Below are positions 45,299 to 53,738 of a stretch of DNA of 64,000 nt, piece by piece (positions within the stretch are counted from its first letter, which is position 1; each line of letters opens with the position of its first letter). The notes under the pieces were generated by a model that made no database searches, had not been told where the DNA came from, and worked only from the letters and a program-made list of their open reading frames with translations. Source of the stretch: an uncultured Bacteroidales bacterium (GTDB taxonomy: Bacteria > Bacteroidota > Bacteroidia > Bacteroidales > Bacteroidaceae); contig CACYOC010000021.1 in the NCBI GenBank assembly GCA_902775975.1, forward strand, positions 1-64,000, in the 5' to 3' direction. Both the position numbers and the translations under genes were made by a program.

Positions 45299-47248
45299 TT
45301 AGAATTTACGAATGTCTCTGGGTATCTGACGGAAGGTGATACCCATTGCTTGAAGCTCTTCGTCTGCGAACTCACAGATGTCTGCATAAACAACGATTCC
45401 ATTTGGCATACGACCTTTTAGAATGTATAGTGTCTCTCTTGAAAAGGTCGTCAAGCTGTTGGGCTCGTAATAGAAGTAATATCCAGTACCTTGATTGTCA
45501 TCGAGCCAATAAGGGTAATCTTCTGAGCGCATTTGTGTGAGAGGGAGATGTGTCTCTGTGTAGTAAACATAGCGTCGCAACTCCGTTTCTCCAACTTCTT
45601 CGTTCAGATAGTGTGTTCCCTCAACAAATAGGGGAACGCTAAGCTCCATCATGTCGAAAGCACCACCCAAGCCATCACGATGGCCATCGTAGAATTTCTC
45701 TGCTTCTACTACCAGATTATTGTCCTTCACCGTTGGCTGATGTACGTCATTATAATTGCCAGACGCCTTGGCCTCCTCATATTTCTTCTTTGCGTCATCG
45801 TAGTACTCATTTATTCGCTTCAAGGTATTGGCGTTCAGTTTCTTTTCATAGAGGCGCTCTGTCTTGTTGCCAGTAAACTTATAACCACTAATTGAACGTT
45901 GAACTCTTGTCTGAGTGGTCTTCACAATTTCTTCGTCCTGTTCCAACAGCACAAACTTTCTATCGCCGCCATCAGCGGCATTTGCTTTTAGAACGGAGTG
46001 AGCCGTTGTGCCACTACCAGCAAAGCAATCCATCACGATGTCGCCTGGCTCAACGGCAATGTCGAGGATGCGGTCAATTAAGAGAGTCGGCTTAGGTGTA
46101 TCAAAGGGAACTGCGCCCTCAAATATTTCACGTAATTCTTTTTTTGCCCCATCAGTACTATCAACCTCTGAAAATGGCCATAGATTAGTGATTAAACGGC
46201 CTTCTACATTTCCCAGATAGGTTTTCTTACGCATACCTCCTTTACCTCCGTCCGTAAAGTACAGAATCGGCCATTGTCCCCGTTCATATATTGCCAGAGC
46301 TTTATTTCTTGAAGTTTCGATATCATTCTTCAACACTATTCCCATGACGTTAGAACGTACTTCATCGGCAGTAATACCACAGATACGAGCACGTTCTTCA
46401 GCATCGTTTAAATCACGTAACTCATATTCACACCAACCATTCATGATGTTAAGAATATCATTTTGCTCTAATCTCCAATGAGATTGAACATAGGGATATA
46501 ATAATTCGCCTGTAAAGGGATGTTGTATGGCATAAACCATACCCTGATGCGCAACAGCATCCGCAGCACATGCATCGCCACTTGCCCAATAATCTATATC
46601 GTTATCAGGATTCCCATAACGTGCATTCATACCTTCCGTCCTTTCCAACCTAAATGGATTCCAATGAGGTCTACGGCTATATGCAACGATGTGGTCTGTA
46701 GCAGTTGGTATTCCATCCTTATCATTACGTGGTGAATAAGTCTTCTGCCAGATAACGTTACTTACAAAGCAATCCTCCCCAAAAATCTCATTCATCATCA
46801 GGCGAAGTGAAGCCTGCTCGTTATCATCGCACGAAATGAATATCACACCATCAGGGCGAAGCATCCTGCGCATCAATACCAGACGTGGATACATCATACA
46901 GAGCCATTTGTCGTGACGGCTCAAATCTTCCCCTTGTTTGCCTACTACTTTGTTTATCCAATCGCGAGTACGTGGGTCGTTGCAATCATCAGCATACGTC
47001 CACTTTTCGCCTGTGTTGTATGGAGGATCATTGTATATGCATTTTACTTGTCCTTCCAGTCGTGGCAACAGCGCTTTCAAACTAAGCAAGTTGTCGCCAT
47101 AAACTATCATGTTGCCGCTTTCACTCGACAATCCTTCCTCACGTCTATGCTCTGCCGTATAGCCATACGTCAGGCTCAGCGTGCGAAACGGCACCTTCGA
47201 GTGGTACGTCACCACACTATCTTTTCCTATCCAATTTAGAACGGGCAT
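45299..47248 (-). CDS. Type III DNA methyltransferase, Mod subunit
   Basis: A 649-residue N6-adenine methyltransferase of the beta class. DPPY (motif IV) is at residues 74-77 in CIYNDPPYNTG, and motif I FxGxG (DCFAGSGTTAHSVL) comes later (about residue 405), the order expected for type III Mod. The start MPVLNWIGK is typical. It recognises a short asymmetric site and methylates one strand. No simple tandem repeat is visible in the frame, so phase variation by slippage is not suggested. Confidence 0.94.
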   Translation of the reverse strand: MPVLNWIGKDSVVTYHSKVPFRTLSLTYGYTAEHRREEGLSSESGNMIVYGDNLLSLKALLPRLEGQVKCIYNDPPYNTGEKWTYADDCNDPRTRDWINKVVGKQGEDLSRHDKWLCMMYPRLVLMRRMLRPDGVIFISCDDNEQASLRLMMNEIFGEDCFVSNVIWQKTYSPRNDKDGIPTATDHIVAYSRRPHWNPFRLERTEGMNARYGNPDNDIDYWASGDACAADAVAHQGMVYAIQHPFTGELLYPYVQSHWRLEQNDILNIMNGWCEYELRDLNDAEERARICGITADEVRSNVMGIVLKNDIETSRNKALAIYERGQWPILYFTDGGKGGMRKKTYLGNVEGRLITNLWPFSEVDSTDGAKKELREIFEGAVPFDTPKPTLLIDRILDIAVEPGDIVMDCFAGSGTTAHSVLKANAADGGDRKFVLLEQDEEIVKTTQTRVQRSISGYKFTGNKTERLYEKKLNANTLKRINEYYDDAKKKYEEAKASGNYNDVHQPTVKDNNLVVEAEKFYDGHRDGLGGAFDMMELSVPLFVEGTHYLNEEVGETELRRYVYYTETHLPLTQMRSEDYPYWLDDNQGTGYYFYYEPNSLTTFSRETLYILKGRMPNGIVVYADICEFADEELQAMGITFRQIPRDIRKF

Positions 47249-47312
47249 AATTATCTATTATTTCTTTTAACCAAATTCGTTTCAAATATGCATAATTTAC
47301 CTAATATCTTGC

Positions 47313-47342
47313 AAAGATACAAAATATTTCAAATAAACAAAC
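47313..47342 (-). promoter_or_regulatory. Promoter of the type III RM operon
   Basis: Minus strand TTTG (47339-47342) and TATCTTTG (47313-47320), 18-bp spacer, 65 bp before mod. Confidence 0.7.
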
Positions 47343-48015
47343 GATTTCCTCTGTTTTTCTTACTAAAAAGATTAGAAAACGGATTGTCTTAGCCTGAAAA
47401 ACGTTGACTCCTGCCCAGCCTCTTAAAAGTTAAAAAGAGTTATGAGAAAAGGTCAACGTTTCCAGTACGAAGTCCACTAACCCGGGAAAAGAGACAACAA
47501 AAACAGGAAAGCAGACAACCTAATCAGAGAGATAAGTCAACAAAATCAGTATAATAAACAGTAATTAACAAAACAGTAACAAATCAAGGCTCTGAGGGAG
47601 TCCAAAACTGGTGGTTAAAGGGTGGAAATTAACTCTATATCTATATATAAATATATTTACATATAGATATAGAAGTATTTCTGATAGTGAAATAACCGAC
47701 TTTTGAACTGTCACACTGTAACGCGTCACAAATTCTCAGGGGCGGCAGAAAAAAATTAGCAGAAGAACGTAAAAAGTGGGGGAAAGATTCGAGAACCGCA
47801 ATGTGGATGTTGTACCTTTGCATTCGAATTCAAGTCGCAGCGGCGACACTGACAGCGAGACCTAGGCTCGCAACGGACGAGAACGGCTCTCAAAGGCCAC
47901 GAGGACTATTCTCAACCCATTCAACCTTAACCTTAACATTAACCTTGACCTTAACCCCTCAAACACTCCCTCACAGGGAGGGCCGGGGTGGGTCTCCTAA
48001 ACCAAATTTACAACT
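47343..48015. other. 670-bp intergenic region upstream of the HU-like gene
   Basis: No gene seen. It holds an inverted repeat AAACGTTGAC/GTCAACGTTT with arms near 47398-47408 and 47453-47462, an AT-rich hairpin (17-bp arms 47635-47651 and 47656-47672, one mismatch), a 20-bp sequence (47705-47724) also present inside the DUF3987 gene, a TACCTTTG -7 box (47813-47820), a hairpin at 47855-47871, a CCTTAA-rich run (about 47924-47962) and a REP-like palindrome (47966-48000). Confidence 0.7.
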
Positions 48016-48504
48016 ATGGCATCAAACACACTAATCATGAGCTACGTGCTCCGCAAGAACGGCAACGATCAGTCGCCCGTCTATAACCGCTGGTTCGCCA
48101 ACGTGAACCGCCAGGGAACGCTCTCCACGCGAGGTCTCGCCGACCACATGATAGAGCACGGGCTGGTAGGCAACCGAGGCGACGTCATCGCCATGCTCTC
48201 CAAGCTCTCCGAGTGTATTCCCGAGCTCGTCGCACAGGGCTACGGCGTGAAGCTCGACGGCATCGGCATCTTCTACCCCACCATCGCCAACCGCAAGGGC
48301 GGTGCAGCCAGCGTCAGCGACTTCACGGTGGCAGAGAACGTGGAGGGCGTGCGCTTCCGCTTCAAGCCCGACTCGACCAACCTGGACGACCTGACCACGA
48401 AGGCCTTCGGCAAGCGCGTGACGCTGGGCAACGGCTACTACCAGACGGAGAAGGGCCCCAAGGCACCGAAGATTCCTCTGGCAGCCGGCAACCCGCAGCC
48501 TTAA
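48016..48504 (+). CDS. HU-like (HU-HIG type) DNA-binding protein
   Basis: A 162-residue protein of the histone-like HU family variant common in Bacteroidota. MSYVLRKNGNDQSPVYNRWF opens the fold, followed by SKLSECIPELVAQGYGVKLDGIGIFYPTI, which matches the HU core, and a basic, Pro-rich C-terminus. Bends or coats DNA. In Bacteroidota these genes are often found next to VirE-N/DUF3987 genes; here the two are separated by the defence genes. A leader of about 190 nt and a strong terminator define a single-gene transcript. Confidence 0.85.
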   Translation: MASNTLIMSYVLRKNGNDQSPVYNRWFANVNRQGTLSTRGLADHMIEHGLVGNRGDVIAMLSKLSECIPELVAQGYGVKLDGIGIFYPTIANRKGGAASVSDFTVAENVEGVRFRFKPDSTNLDDLTTKAFGKRVTLGNGYYQTEKGPKAPKIPLAAGNPQP

Positions 48505-48507
48505 ACG

Positions 48508-48538
48508 AAAAGGAGCAGGATTTTTTCCTGCTCCTTTT
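48508..48538 (+). terminator. Rho-independent terminator of the HU-like gene
   Basis: Perfect 13-bp hairpin (48508-48520 with 48526-48538) with a T-rich loop and T-run immediately after the stop. Confidence 0.9.
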
Positions 48539-48584
48539 AATATTAGAAATTAGGAATTAGAAATTATGATTACTCCATCTTTTA

Positions 48585-48676
48585 TTCAACACAGAGACAC
48601 AGAGATACAGAGAATTTATTTTTACGTTTTTTTGCGCGTTATAAAAAACTCTGTGTCTCTGTTTCTCTGTGTTGAA
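48585..48676. repeat. 28-bp near-perfect inverted repeat
   Basis: Arms 48585-48612 (TTCAACACAGAGACACAGAG...) and 48649-48676 match at 26 of 28 positions; the 36-nt centre is AT-rich. Located between the convergent HU-like gene and iorB. Confidence 0.88.
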
Positions 48677-48690
48677 AAATAACCAATCTT

Positions 48691-49263
48691 TTATTTCTGT
48701 GCTGCACGCCCGATGGCGAGTGCCTTGATGTTGGCCTCGACGATGGCGTCGCCCTTGCGAGCGAAGACACGGCGGATGGCATCCTCCAACTTGTCGTACT
48801 CGATGCCCAAAGCCTTCTGCGCAGCACCCAGCAGGATGACGTTGGCCGAGCGGGGCACACCGGCGTCCTTAGCCTGCTGCTCAATGTCGAGCATGATGAC
48901 GTTAGGCAGCGCGTCTAACTCTTTCTTAATCGCCTCAAACTCAGGGTAATTCGGAATATTGACGAAAGGAGTACTTGAAGTGATGATCCAACCCTCCTTG
49001 GAGAGGTATGGCAGGTAGCGCAGTGCCTCCATGGGTTCCATGGAAATGATGACGTCTGCCCCACCCTTGGGTATCAGGTCGCTCTGTATGGGACGGCTCG
49101 AGATGCGCAGGTTCGACTGCACGTCGCCGCCACGCTGGCTCATGCCGTGAACCTCGGCTTGCTTGATGTAGAGGTTCTCCTTCATGGCTGCCTCGCCTAT
49201 GATGGTTGCGATGGAGAGGATGCCTTGTCCTCCCACGCCGCAGAGTATGATATCGGTCTTCAT
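48691..49263 (-). CDS. iorB: Indolepyruvate ferredoxin oxidoreductase, beta subunit
   Basis: A 190-residue subunit. TDIILCGVGGQGI at the N-terminus and VHGMSQRGGDVQSNLRI are family signatures. With IorA it converts aryl pyruvates to aryl-acetyl-CoA with reduction of ferredoxin (or the reverse). ATG at 49263 is chosen (49269 is two codons earlier). It follows iorA in the same direction, with a heptamer array in the gap. Confidence 0.95.
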   Translation of the reverse strand: MKTDIILCGVGGQGILSIATIIGEAAMKENLYIKQAEVHGMSQRGGDVQSNLRISSRPIQSDLIPKGGADVIISMEPMEALRYLPYLSKEGWIITSSTPFVNIPNYPEFEAIKKELDALPNVIMLDIEQQAKDAGVPRSANVILLGAAQKALGIEYDKLEDAIRRVFARKGDAIVEANIKALAIGRAAQK

Positions 49264-49270
49264 AATCATT

Positions 49271-49303
49271 TTTGTTTACAGTTTACTGTTTACGGTTTAC
49301 AGA
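49271..49303. repeat. GTTTACR heptamer array between iorA and iorB
   Basis: Four units of GTTTACA/GTTTACT/GTTTACG in 7-bp register. Confidence 0.8.
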
Positions 49304-49306
49304 CAA

Positions 49307-50926
49307 TCACTTGGTCTTTTTCTGCTTCAGGTGTCGCTGCAGGGTCTGCATGCACTCGCGTCGCGGAATGATGACCGACGTGCCCTTGTAGTTGATTTCG
49401 TCGCGGATAATCTGCGTAATCTCGGGCATGTTCTTCGGCAGGGGCACAACGACTTTCAGGTGTTCGTCGCTCAGTCCCAGTCCACGGCAGATGGCCTCGA
49501 ACTTGTTGGTGCCTGCCGAGTCCTGACCGCCGGTCATGCCGGTGGTGAGGTTGTCGGAGATGATGACCGTGATGTTGGCGTTCTCGTTGATGGCGTCGAG
49601 CAGTCCCGTCATACCGCTATGGGTGAACGTGGAGTCGCCGATGATGGCTACGGCAGGCCACTGTCCGGCATCGGCAGCACCCTTGGCCATGGTGATGCTG
49701 GCACCCATATCTACGCAGCTGTGGATGGCGCGGAAAGGCGGCAGGAAGCCGAGCGTGTAGCAGCCGATGTCGCCGAAGACGCGCGGATTGTCGTACTCGC
49801 GGAGCACCTCGTTCAGTGCGGCATAGACGTCGCGGTGACCGCAGCCCTGACAGAGTGCGGGCGGACGGGGAACGACGATTTCGCTGGGAGCGAAACCGTC
49901 TTGAGTTGAGAGTTTAGAGTTTGAAGTCGAGAGTTGGGCCAGTGCCTGCTTCACCACGTCGGGGTTCAGTTCGCCGGTACGGGGCAGGGTTCCGTCGAGC
50001 TTGCCGTGAACCTGTGGCATGTCGGCAACGCCACGCACCATGTCCTCAATGAAGGGCTGTCCCTCCTCGACTATCAGCACCTGCTGGCACTCGTTCATCA
50101 GTCGGCGCACCAGCTTCCTGGGCAGCGGATACTGCGAAATCTTCAGCACGGGATAGGGGCTGCCGTCGGGGAAGTTCTCCATGACGTAGTTGTAGCCGAT
50201 GCCGCTGGCAAGGATGCCCAACGAGCGGTCGCTACCCTCTATATAAATATTGTACGCGCTATTGGCGGCATCGTCCTCCAGCTGTCCCTGCTGGGCGGTG
50301 ACGATGTCGTTGCGCTTCTTGGCGTTGGCAGGCAGCAGCACCCAGTTGGCGGCCTTGGCGTCATAGTTCAGGGCGTTCTCCTGGCGCGGCTGGTCCACAC
50401 ACTCCACGACGGCACGTGAGTGGGCCATGCGGGTGGTGACGCGCATCAGCACGGGCATGCACTGGCGCTCGCTGTAGTCGAAGGCGGCAGCCATCATGTC
50501 GTAAGCCTCCTGCTGCGTGGAGGGCTCAAAGGTGGGTATCATGGCGAACTTGCCGTAGAAGCGCGAATCCTGCTCGTCCTGCGACGAGTGCATCGAGGGG
50601 TCGTCGGCCACCAGCACCACCACGCCGCCGTTGACGCCCGTCATGCCGCTGTTGACGAAGGGGTCGGCACAGACGTTCAGTCCCACGTGCTTCATGCACA
50701 CCAGGGCTCGTTTGCCCATGTACGACATGCCGAGGGCGGCCTCCATGGCCGTCTTCTCGTTCGTTGACCACCGGCTGTGGACACCGCGCTCCTTGGCCAG
50801 CGGCGACAGCTGGATGTACTCTGTAATCTCCGTCGAAGGCGTGCCCGGATAGGCATAGACACCGCTCAGTCCGGCGTCCAGTGCGCCCTGAGCGATGGCC
50901 TCGTCTCCTAATAACAGTTTCTTCAT
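49307..50926 (-). CDS. iorA: Indolepyruvate ferredoxin oxidoreductase, alpha subunit (without C-terminal ferredoxin domain)
   Basis: A 539-residue TPP-dependent subunit: an N-terminal pyruvate-oxidoreductase-like domain (GVYAYPGTPSTEITEYIQ), a middle domain and the TPP-binding part (CQGCGHRDVYAAL; GDSTFTHSGMTGLLDAINENANITVII). The 2[4Fe-4S] ferredoxin domain usual at the IorA C-terminus (CxxCxxCxxxCP) is absent; the chain ends RRECMQTLQRHLKQKKTK. A 35-bp heptamer array (49901-49935) is translated in frame as LSTSNSKLSTQ in the linker. Confidence 0.93.
   Translation of the reverse strand: MKKLLLGDEAIAQGALDAGLSGVYAYPGTPSTEITEYIQLSPLAKERGVHSRWSTNEKTAMEAALGMSYMGKRALVCMKHVGLNVCADPFVNSGMTGVNGGVVVLVADDPSMHSSQDEQDSRFYGKFAMIPTFEPSTQQEAYDMMAAAFDYSERQCMPVLMRVTTRMAHSRAVVECVDQPRQENALNYDAKAANWVLLPANAKKRNDIVTAQQGQLEDDAANSAYNIYIEGSDRSLGILASGIGYNYVMENFPDGSPYPVLKISQYPLPRKLVRRLMNECQQVLIVEEGQPFIEDMVRGVADMPQVHGKLDGTLPRTGELNPDVVKQALAQLSTSNSKLSTQDGFAPSEIVVPRPPALCQGCGHRDVYAALNEVLREYDNPRVFGDIGCYTLGFLPPFRAIHSCVDMGASITMAKGAADAGQWPAVAIIGDSTFTHSGMTGLLDAINENANITVIISDNLTTGMTGGQDSAGTNKFEAICRGLGLSDEHLKVVVPLPKNMPEITQIIRDEINYKGTSVIIPRRECMQTLQRHLKQKKTK
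49901..49935. repeat. Five heptamers translated inside iorA
   Basis: TTGAGTT GAGAGTT TAGAGTT TGAAGTC GAGAGTT in exact 7-bp register within the coding sequence, between the middle and TPP-binding domains. Confidence 0.9.
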
Positions 50927-50965
50927 ACGCTTTTCAGTTTTTGTTGTTTGTAGTTATTCTGATTG

Positions 50966-50973
50966 CAAAAATA
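50966..50973 (-). promoter_or_regulatory. -7 box of iorA
   Basis: TATTTTTG on the minus strand about 40 bp before iorA; the -33 element is not clear. Confidence 0.5.
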
Positions 50974-50997
50974 CGAATTATTCCTGACATAAACAAG

Positions 50998-51034
50998 AAA
51001 AAGAGCCGCAAACCTTTCGATTGCAGCTCTTTTT
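50998..51034 (-). terminator. Terminator of the infC-rpmI-rplT operon
   Basis: Hairpin arms 50998-51011 and 51021-51034 (one mismatch) around a 9-nt loop, followed by a T-run on the minus strand, 24 bp after rplT. Confidence 0.85.
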
Positions 51035-51057
51035 ATGTCGCTTAATGACGATTTCGC

Positions 51058-51405
51058 TTACTTTTTCACCTGAGCAACGATGGCCTTGAAAGCCTCGGGG
51101 TTGTTGAGGGCGAGGTCAGCGAGCACCTTACGGTTGATCTCGATGCCGGCCTTTGTCAGGGCACCCATCAGGGCTGAGTAGCTCATGCCCTCCATGCGGG
51201 CGGCAGCGTTGATACGCTGAATCCACAGGGCACGGAAGGTGCGCTTCTTGTTTTTACGATCGCGATAAGCGTAGGTAAGACCCTTCTCCCAAGTGTTCTT
51301 AGCTACTGTCCAAACATTCTTGCGGGCACCAAAGTAACCGCGAGTGAGTTTCAGAATTCTCTTACGTTTTGCACGTGATGCTACGTGATTTACTGATCTT
51401 GGCAT
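51058..51405 (-). CDS. rplT: Ribosomal protein bL20
   Basis: 115 residues, basic, with the standard N-terminus [18 protein letters not shown]. Binds 23S rRNA early in 50S assembly. Last gene of the infC-rpmI-rplT operon with a terminator downstream. Confidence 0.98.
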   Translation of the reverse strand: MPRSVNHVASRAKRKRILKLTRGYFGARKNVWTVAKNTWEKGLTYAYRDRKNKKRTFRALWIQRINAAARMEGMSYSALMGALTKAGIEINRKVLADLALNNPEAFKAIVAQVKK

Positions 51406-51443
51406 AGTTTTCTAATACTTTAAAATGTTTGACAATAGGTGAA

Positions 51444-51641
51444 TTAACGGAGACACAACAGGTCGCGAACCTGCTTCATGTTCGATACATCAACGATGGT
51501 AGAACCTACCAGGTTGCGCTTTTGCTTCTTGGTCTTCTTCGTCAGAATGTGACTGTGGTAAGCATGGTGTCTCTTGACCTTACCTGTACCGGTGAACGAG
51601 AATCTCTTCTTAGCACCGGAGTTTGTCTTTACTTTTGGCAT
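51444..51641 (-). CDS. rpmI: Ribosomal protein bL35
   Basis: 65 residues, highly basic, MPKVKTNSGAKKRF with the family TGTGKVKRHHAYHSH core. A component of the 50S subunit; middle gene of the operon. Confidence 0.98.
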   Translation of the reverse strand: MPKVKTNSGAKKRFSFTGTGKVKRHHAYHSHILTKKTKKQKRNLVGSTIVDVSNMKQVRDLLCLR

Positions 51642-51713
51642 TGTTTTTAAAATTTTATTTGTTATTATTAATAAGCGGGCAACTACGCATATACCAGGCG
51701 CGCCACCCTTTTC

Positions 51714-51790
51714 TATTTACAATTTGACGATTGACAATTTGACCATTTTATTTGTCACGCCGTGTCACGAAGGTCACGAAGGTCACGTGT
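51714..51790. repeat. Heptamer array plus GTCACGAAG tandem in the infC-rpmI gap
   Basis: ATTTACA/ATTTGAC variants (51714-51746), then two and a half copies of GTCACGAAG (51764-51787). No gene; no terminator seen, so the operon is likely continuous. Confidence 0.7.
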
Positions 51791-51808
51791 CATTAAGGTT
51801 TTCACCTT

Positions 51809-52513
51809 TTACTCGGGAAACTCCTCCTCCGTCAGCTTCTTCAGCGCGTCGGCACTGATCTTGGCGTTGGCAAGCATTCCACCGTTGGCAGGCGTCTCCA
51901 CGTCGATGTCGGCCACTTGCTGACGGGCAGCACCCTTGGCCTCAGCCTCGGCAGCCTCACGGTCGCGGGCCTGCTGGCTCTTCTTAGCAGCACCGGCCTT
52001 CTTCGGAGCCAGATAGAGGAACATCTTCTTGCCTTCCAGCGAGGGCATACCCTCCACCTTGGCAACCTCCTCCAGGTCGTTGGCAAAACGCAACAGCAGC
52101 ACCTCGCCCTGCTCCTTGAACAGGATGGAACGGCCACGGAAGAACACGTACGCACGAACCTTGTTGCCGTCCTCGAGGAACTCACGGGCGTGCTTCAGCT
52201 TGAACTGATAGTCGTGCTCGTCGGTCTGAGGTCCGAAGCGAATCTCCTTCACCTCCACCTTCACCTGCTTGGCCTTCATCTCCTTCTGGCGCTTCTTCTG
52301 CTGGTAGAGGAACTTCGAGTAGTCGATGAGACGGCATACGGGCGGATTGGCGTTAGGAGAAATCTCGACCAGGTCAACGCCCTGGTCACGAGCCATATCC
52401 AATGCCTCACGGGTGGGAACGACGGTGCTTCCGTCCTCTCCTACAATACGTACCTCGCGGACACGAATCTGCTCGTTCACACGGTACTGTTGCTTCATTT
52501 TGTCGTTCTTCAT
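51809..52513 (-). CDS. infC: Translation initiation factor IF-3
   Basis: A 234-residue IF-3: [19 protein letters not shown] opens the N-domain, and the C-domain contains [30 protein letters not shown]. It prevents premature subunit joining and checks the start codon. A C-terminal extension rich in Ala, Glu and Asp (about residues 180-234) is typical of Bacteroidota. The ATG at 52513 is used; the frame start at 52516 is TTG. Its promoter lies upstream. Confidence 0.96.
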   Translation of the reverse strand: MKNDKMKQQYRVNEQIRVREVRIVGEDGSTVVPTREALDMARDQGVDLVEISPNANPPVCRLIDYSKFLYQQKKRQKEMKAKQVKVEVKEIRFGPQTDEHDYQFKLKHAREFLEDGNKVRAYVFFRGRSILFKEQGEVLLLRFANDLEEVAKVEGMPSLEGKKMFLYLAPKKAGAAKKSQQARDREAAEAEAKGAARQQVADIDVETPANGGMLANAKISADALKKLTEEEFPE

Positions 52514-52538
52514 CAACTGTTTTTTACGAAATCGGCTG

Positions 52539-52570
52539 CAAAGTTACGAATAAGTGAGCAAAAAACCAAA
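52539..52570 (-). promoter_or_regulatory. Promoter of the infC operon
   Basis: Minus strand TTTG (52567-52570) and TAACTTTG (52539-52546), 20-bp spacer. Confidence 0.85.
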
Positions 52571-52605
52571 GGAAATCCCAATTTTCTTTGTTTTTTTCGA
52601 ACAAA

Positions 52606-52688
52606 ATAAAAAAAAGCCCTCCCCGAAGGGTGGGCCTTTATCTCATTCCACCTCCCCTCCCCCCGGGAGGGGTCGGGGGTGGGCTTCC
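52606..52688 (-). terminator. ilvC terminator followed by a REP-like palindrome
   Basis: GCCCACCC-TTCG-GGGAGGGC hairpin (about 52615-52638) followed by a T-run on the minus strand terminates ilvC. Between it and the stop lies a second GC palindrome, CCCCTCCCCCCGGGAGGGG (about 52652-52673) with TCGGGGGTGGGCTTCC, the same element as at 33926 and 47966. Confidence 0.8.
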
Positions 52689-53738
52689 TTAATCCTCCTG
52701 ATACTCAGGACGCAACTTGCGAACCGTCTCACCGGCACGCCACATCTCCTGATTGCGCATAGCCTCCAGCTCCTTCTCCAGTCCGGCACGATAGTCGGCC
52801 TTAGAGTTGGCGTCGATGGAAATCTGAGCCTCGTTACCGGTCAGCACCGAGTAGTACAGCCACTCCATGACGGGCTTGATGGCGTCGTGGAAACGGGGAG
52901 CCCAGTCCAGAGCACCACGCTGGGCAGTGGTAGAGCAGTTGGCGTACATCCAGTCCATACCCTTGGCACCGAACAACGGGCCGAGGCTCTGCGTCAGCTC
53001 CTCAACGGTCTCGTTGAAAGCCTCAGAGGGAGTGTGACCGTGCTCGCGCAGCACCTCGTACTGAGCCAGCAGCAAGCCCTGGATGGCACCCATCAGCGAA
53101 CCGCGCTCACCAGTCAGGTCGCTGGTAGCCTCGCGCTGGAAGGTAGTTTCGAACAGATAACCTGCACCGATGCCGATACCGAAGGCCAGTGTCTTGTCCT
53201 TGGCCCGACCCGAAGCGTCCTGATATACGGCATACGAGCAGTTCAGTCCGCGACCCTCGCAGAACATGGTGCGCAGGGAAGTACCGCTTCCCTTCGGGGC
53301 TACCATGATGACATCGACGTCCTTCGGAGGAACAACGCCGGTGCGGTCACTCCAGTTGATGGCGAAGCCGTGGCTGTAGTACAGCGTCTTGCCGGGCTTC
53401 AGATATTGCTTGATGGTGGGCCAAACCTGAATCTGACCTGCATCGGAGAGCAGCATGCAGAGGATGGTACCCTTCTCGGCAGCCTCCTCGATGGAGAACA
53501 GCGTCTTGCCAGGAACCCAGCCGTCGGCAACAGCCTTGTCGTAGGTCTTTCCCTGACGCTGACCGACGATGACGTTAAAGCCATTGTCGCGCAGGTTGCA
53601 AGCCTGACCCGGACCCTGAATACCATAGCCGATGACGGCGATGACCTCATCCTTCAATACTTCACGTGCTTTCTCAAGTGAGAACTCCTTGCTGGTGACA
53701 ACAGTTTCAATAACGCCACCAAAATTCATTTCTGCCAT
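52689..53738 (-). CDS. ilvC: Ketol-acid reductoisomerase
   Basis: A 349-residue class I enzyme of valine/isoleucine synthesis: 2-acetolactate to 2,3-dihydroxyisovalerate with NADPH. It has the Rossmann motif IGYGIQGPGQA and the SGTSLRTMFCEGRGLN and LMGAIQGLLLAQYEVLREHG blocks. Other ilv genes are not in the window. A leader of about 125 nt precedes it, with no Ile/Leu/Val-rich leader peptide visible. Confidence 0.97.
   Translation of the reverse strand: MAEMNFGGVIETVVTSKEFSLEKAREVLKDEVIAVIGYGIQGPGQACNLRDNGFNVIVGQRQGKTYDKAVADGWVPGKTLFSIEEAAEKGTILCMLLSDAGQIQVWPTIKQYLKPGKTLYYSHGFAINWSDRTGVVPPKDVDVIMVAPKGSGTSLRTMFCEGRGLNCSYAVYQDASGRAKDKTLAFGIGIGAGYLFETTFQREATSDLTGERGSLMGAIQGLLLAQYEVLREHGHTPSEAFNETVEELTQSLGPLFGAKGMDWMYANCSTTAQRGALDWAPRFHDAIKPVMEWLYYSVLTGNEAQISIDANSKADYRAGLEKELEAMRNQEMWRAGETVRKLRPEYQED

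Noticed and set aside
41384..47248. BREX or DISARM system
   Set aside because: No PglZ, BrxC/L, DrmA or PLD-domain gene; the mod/res pair is plain type III.
45299..47248. Phase-variable mod gene
   Set aside because: No homopolymer or short tandem repeat long enough for slippage was found in the frame.
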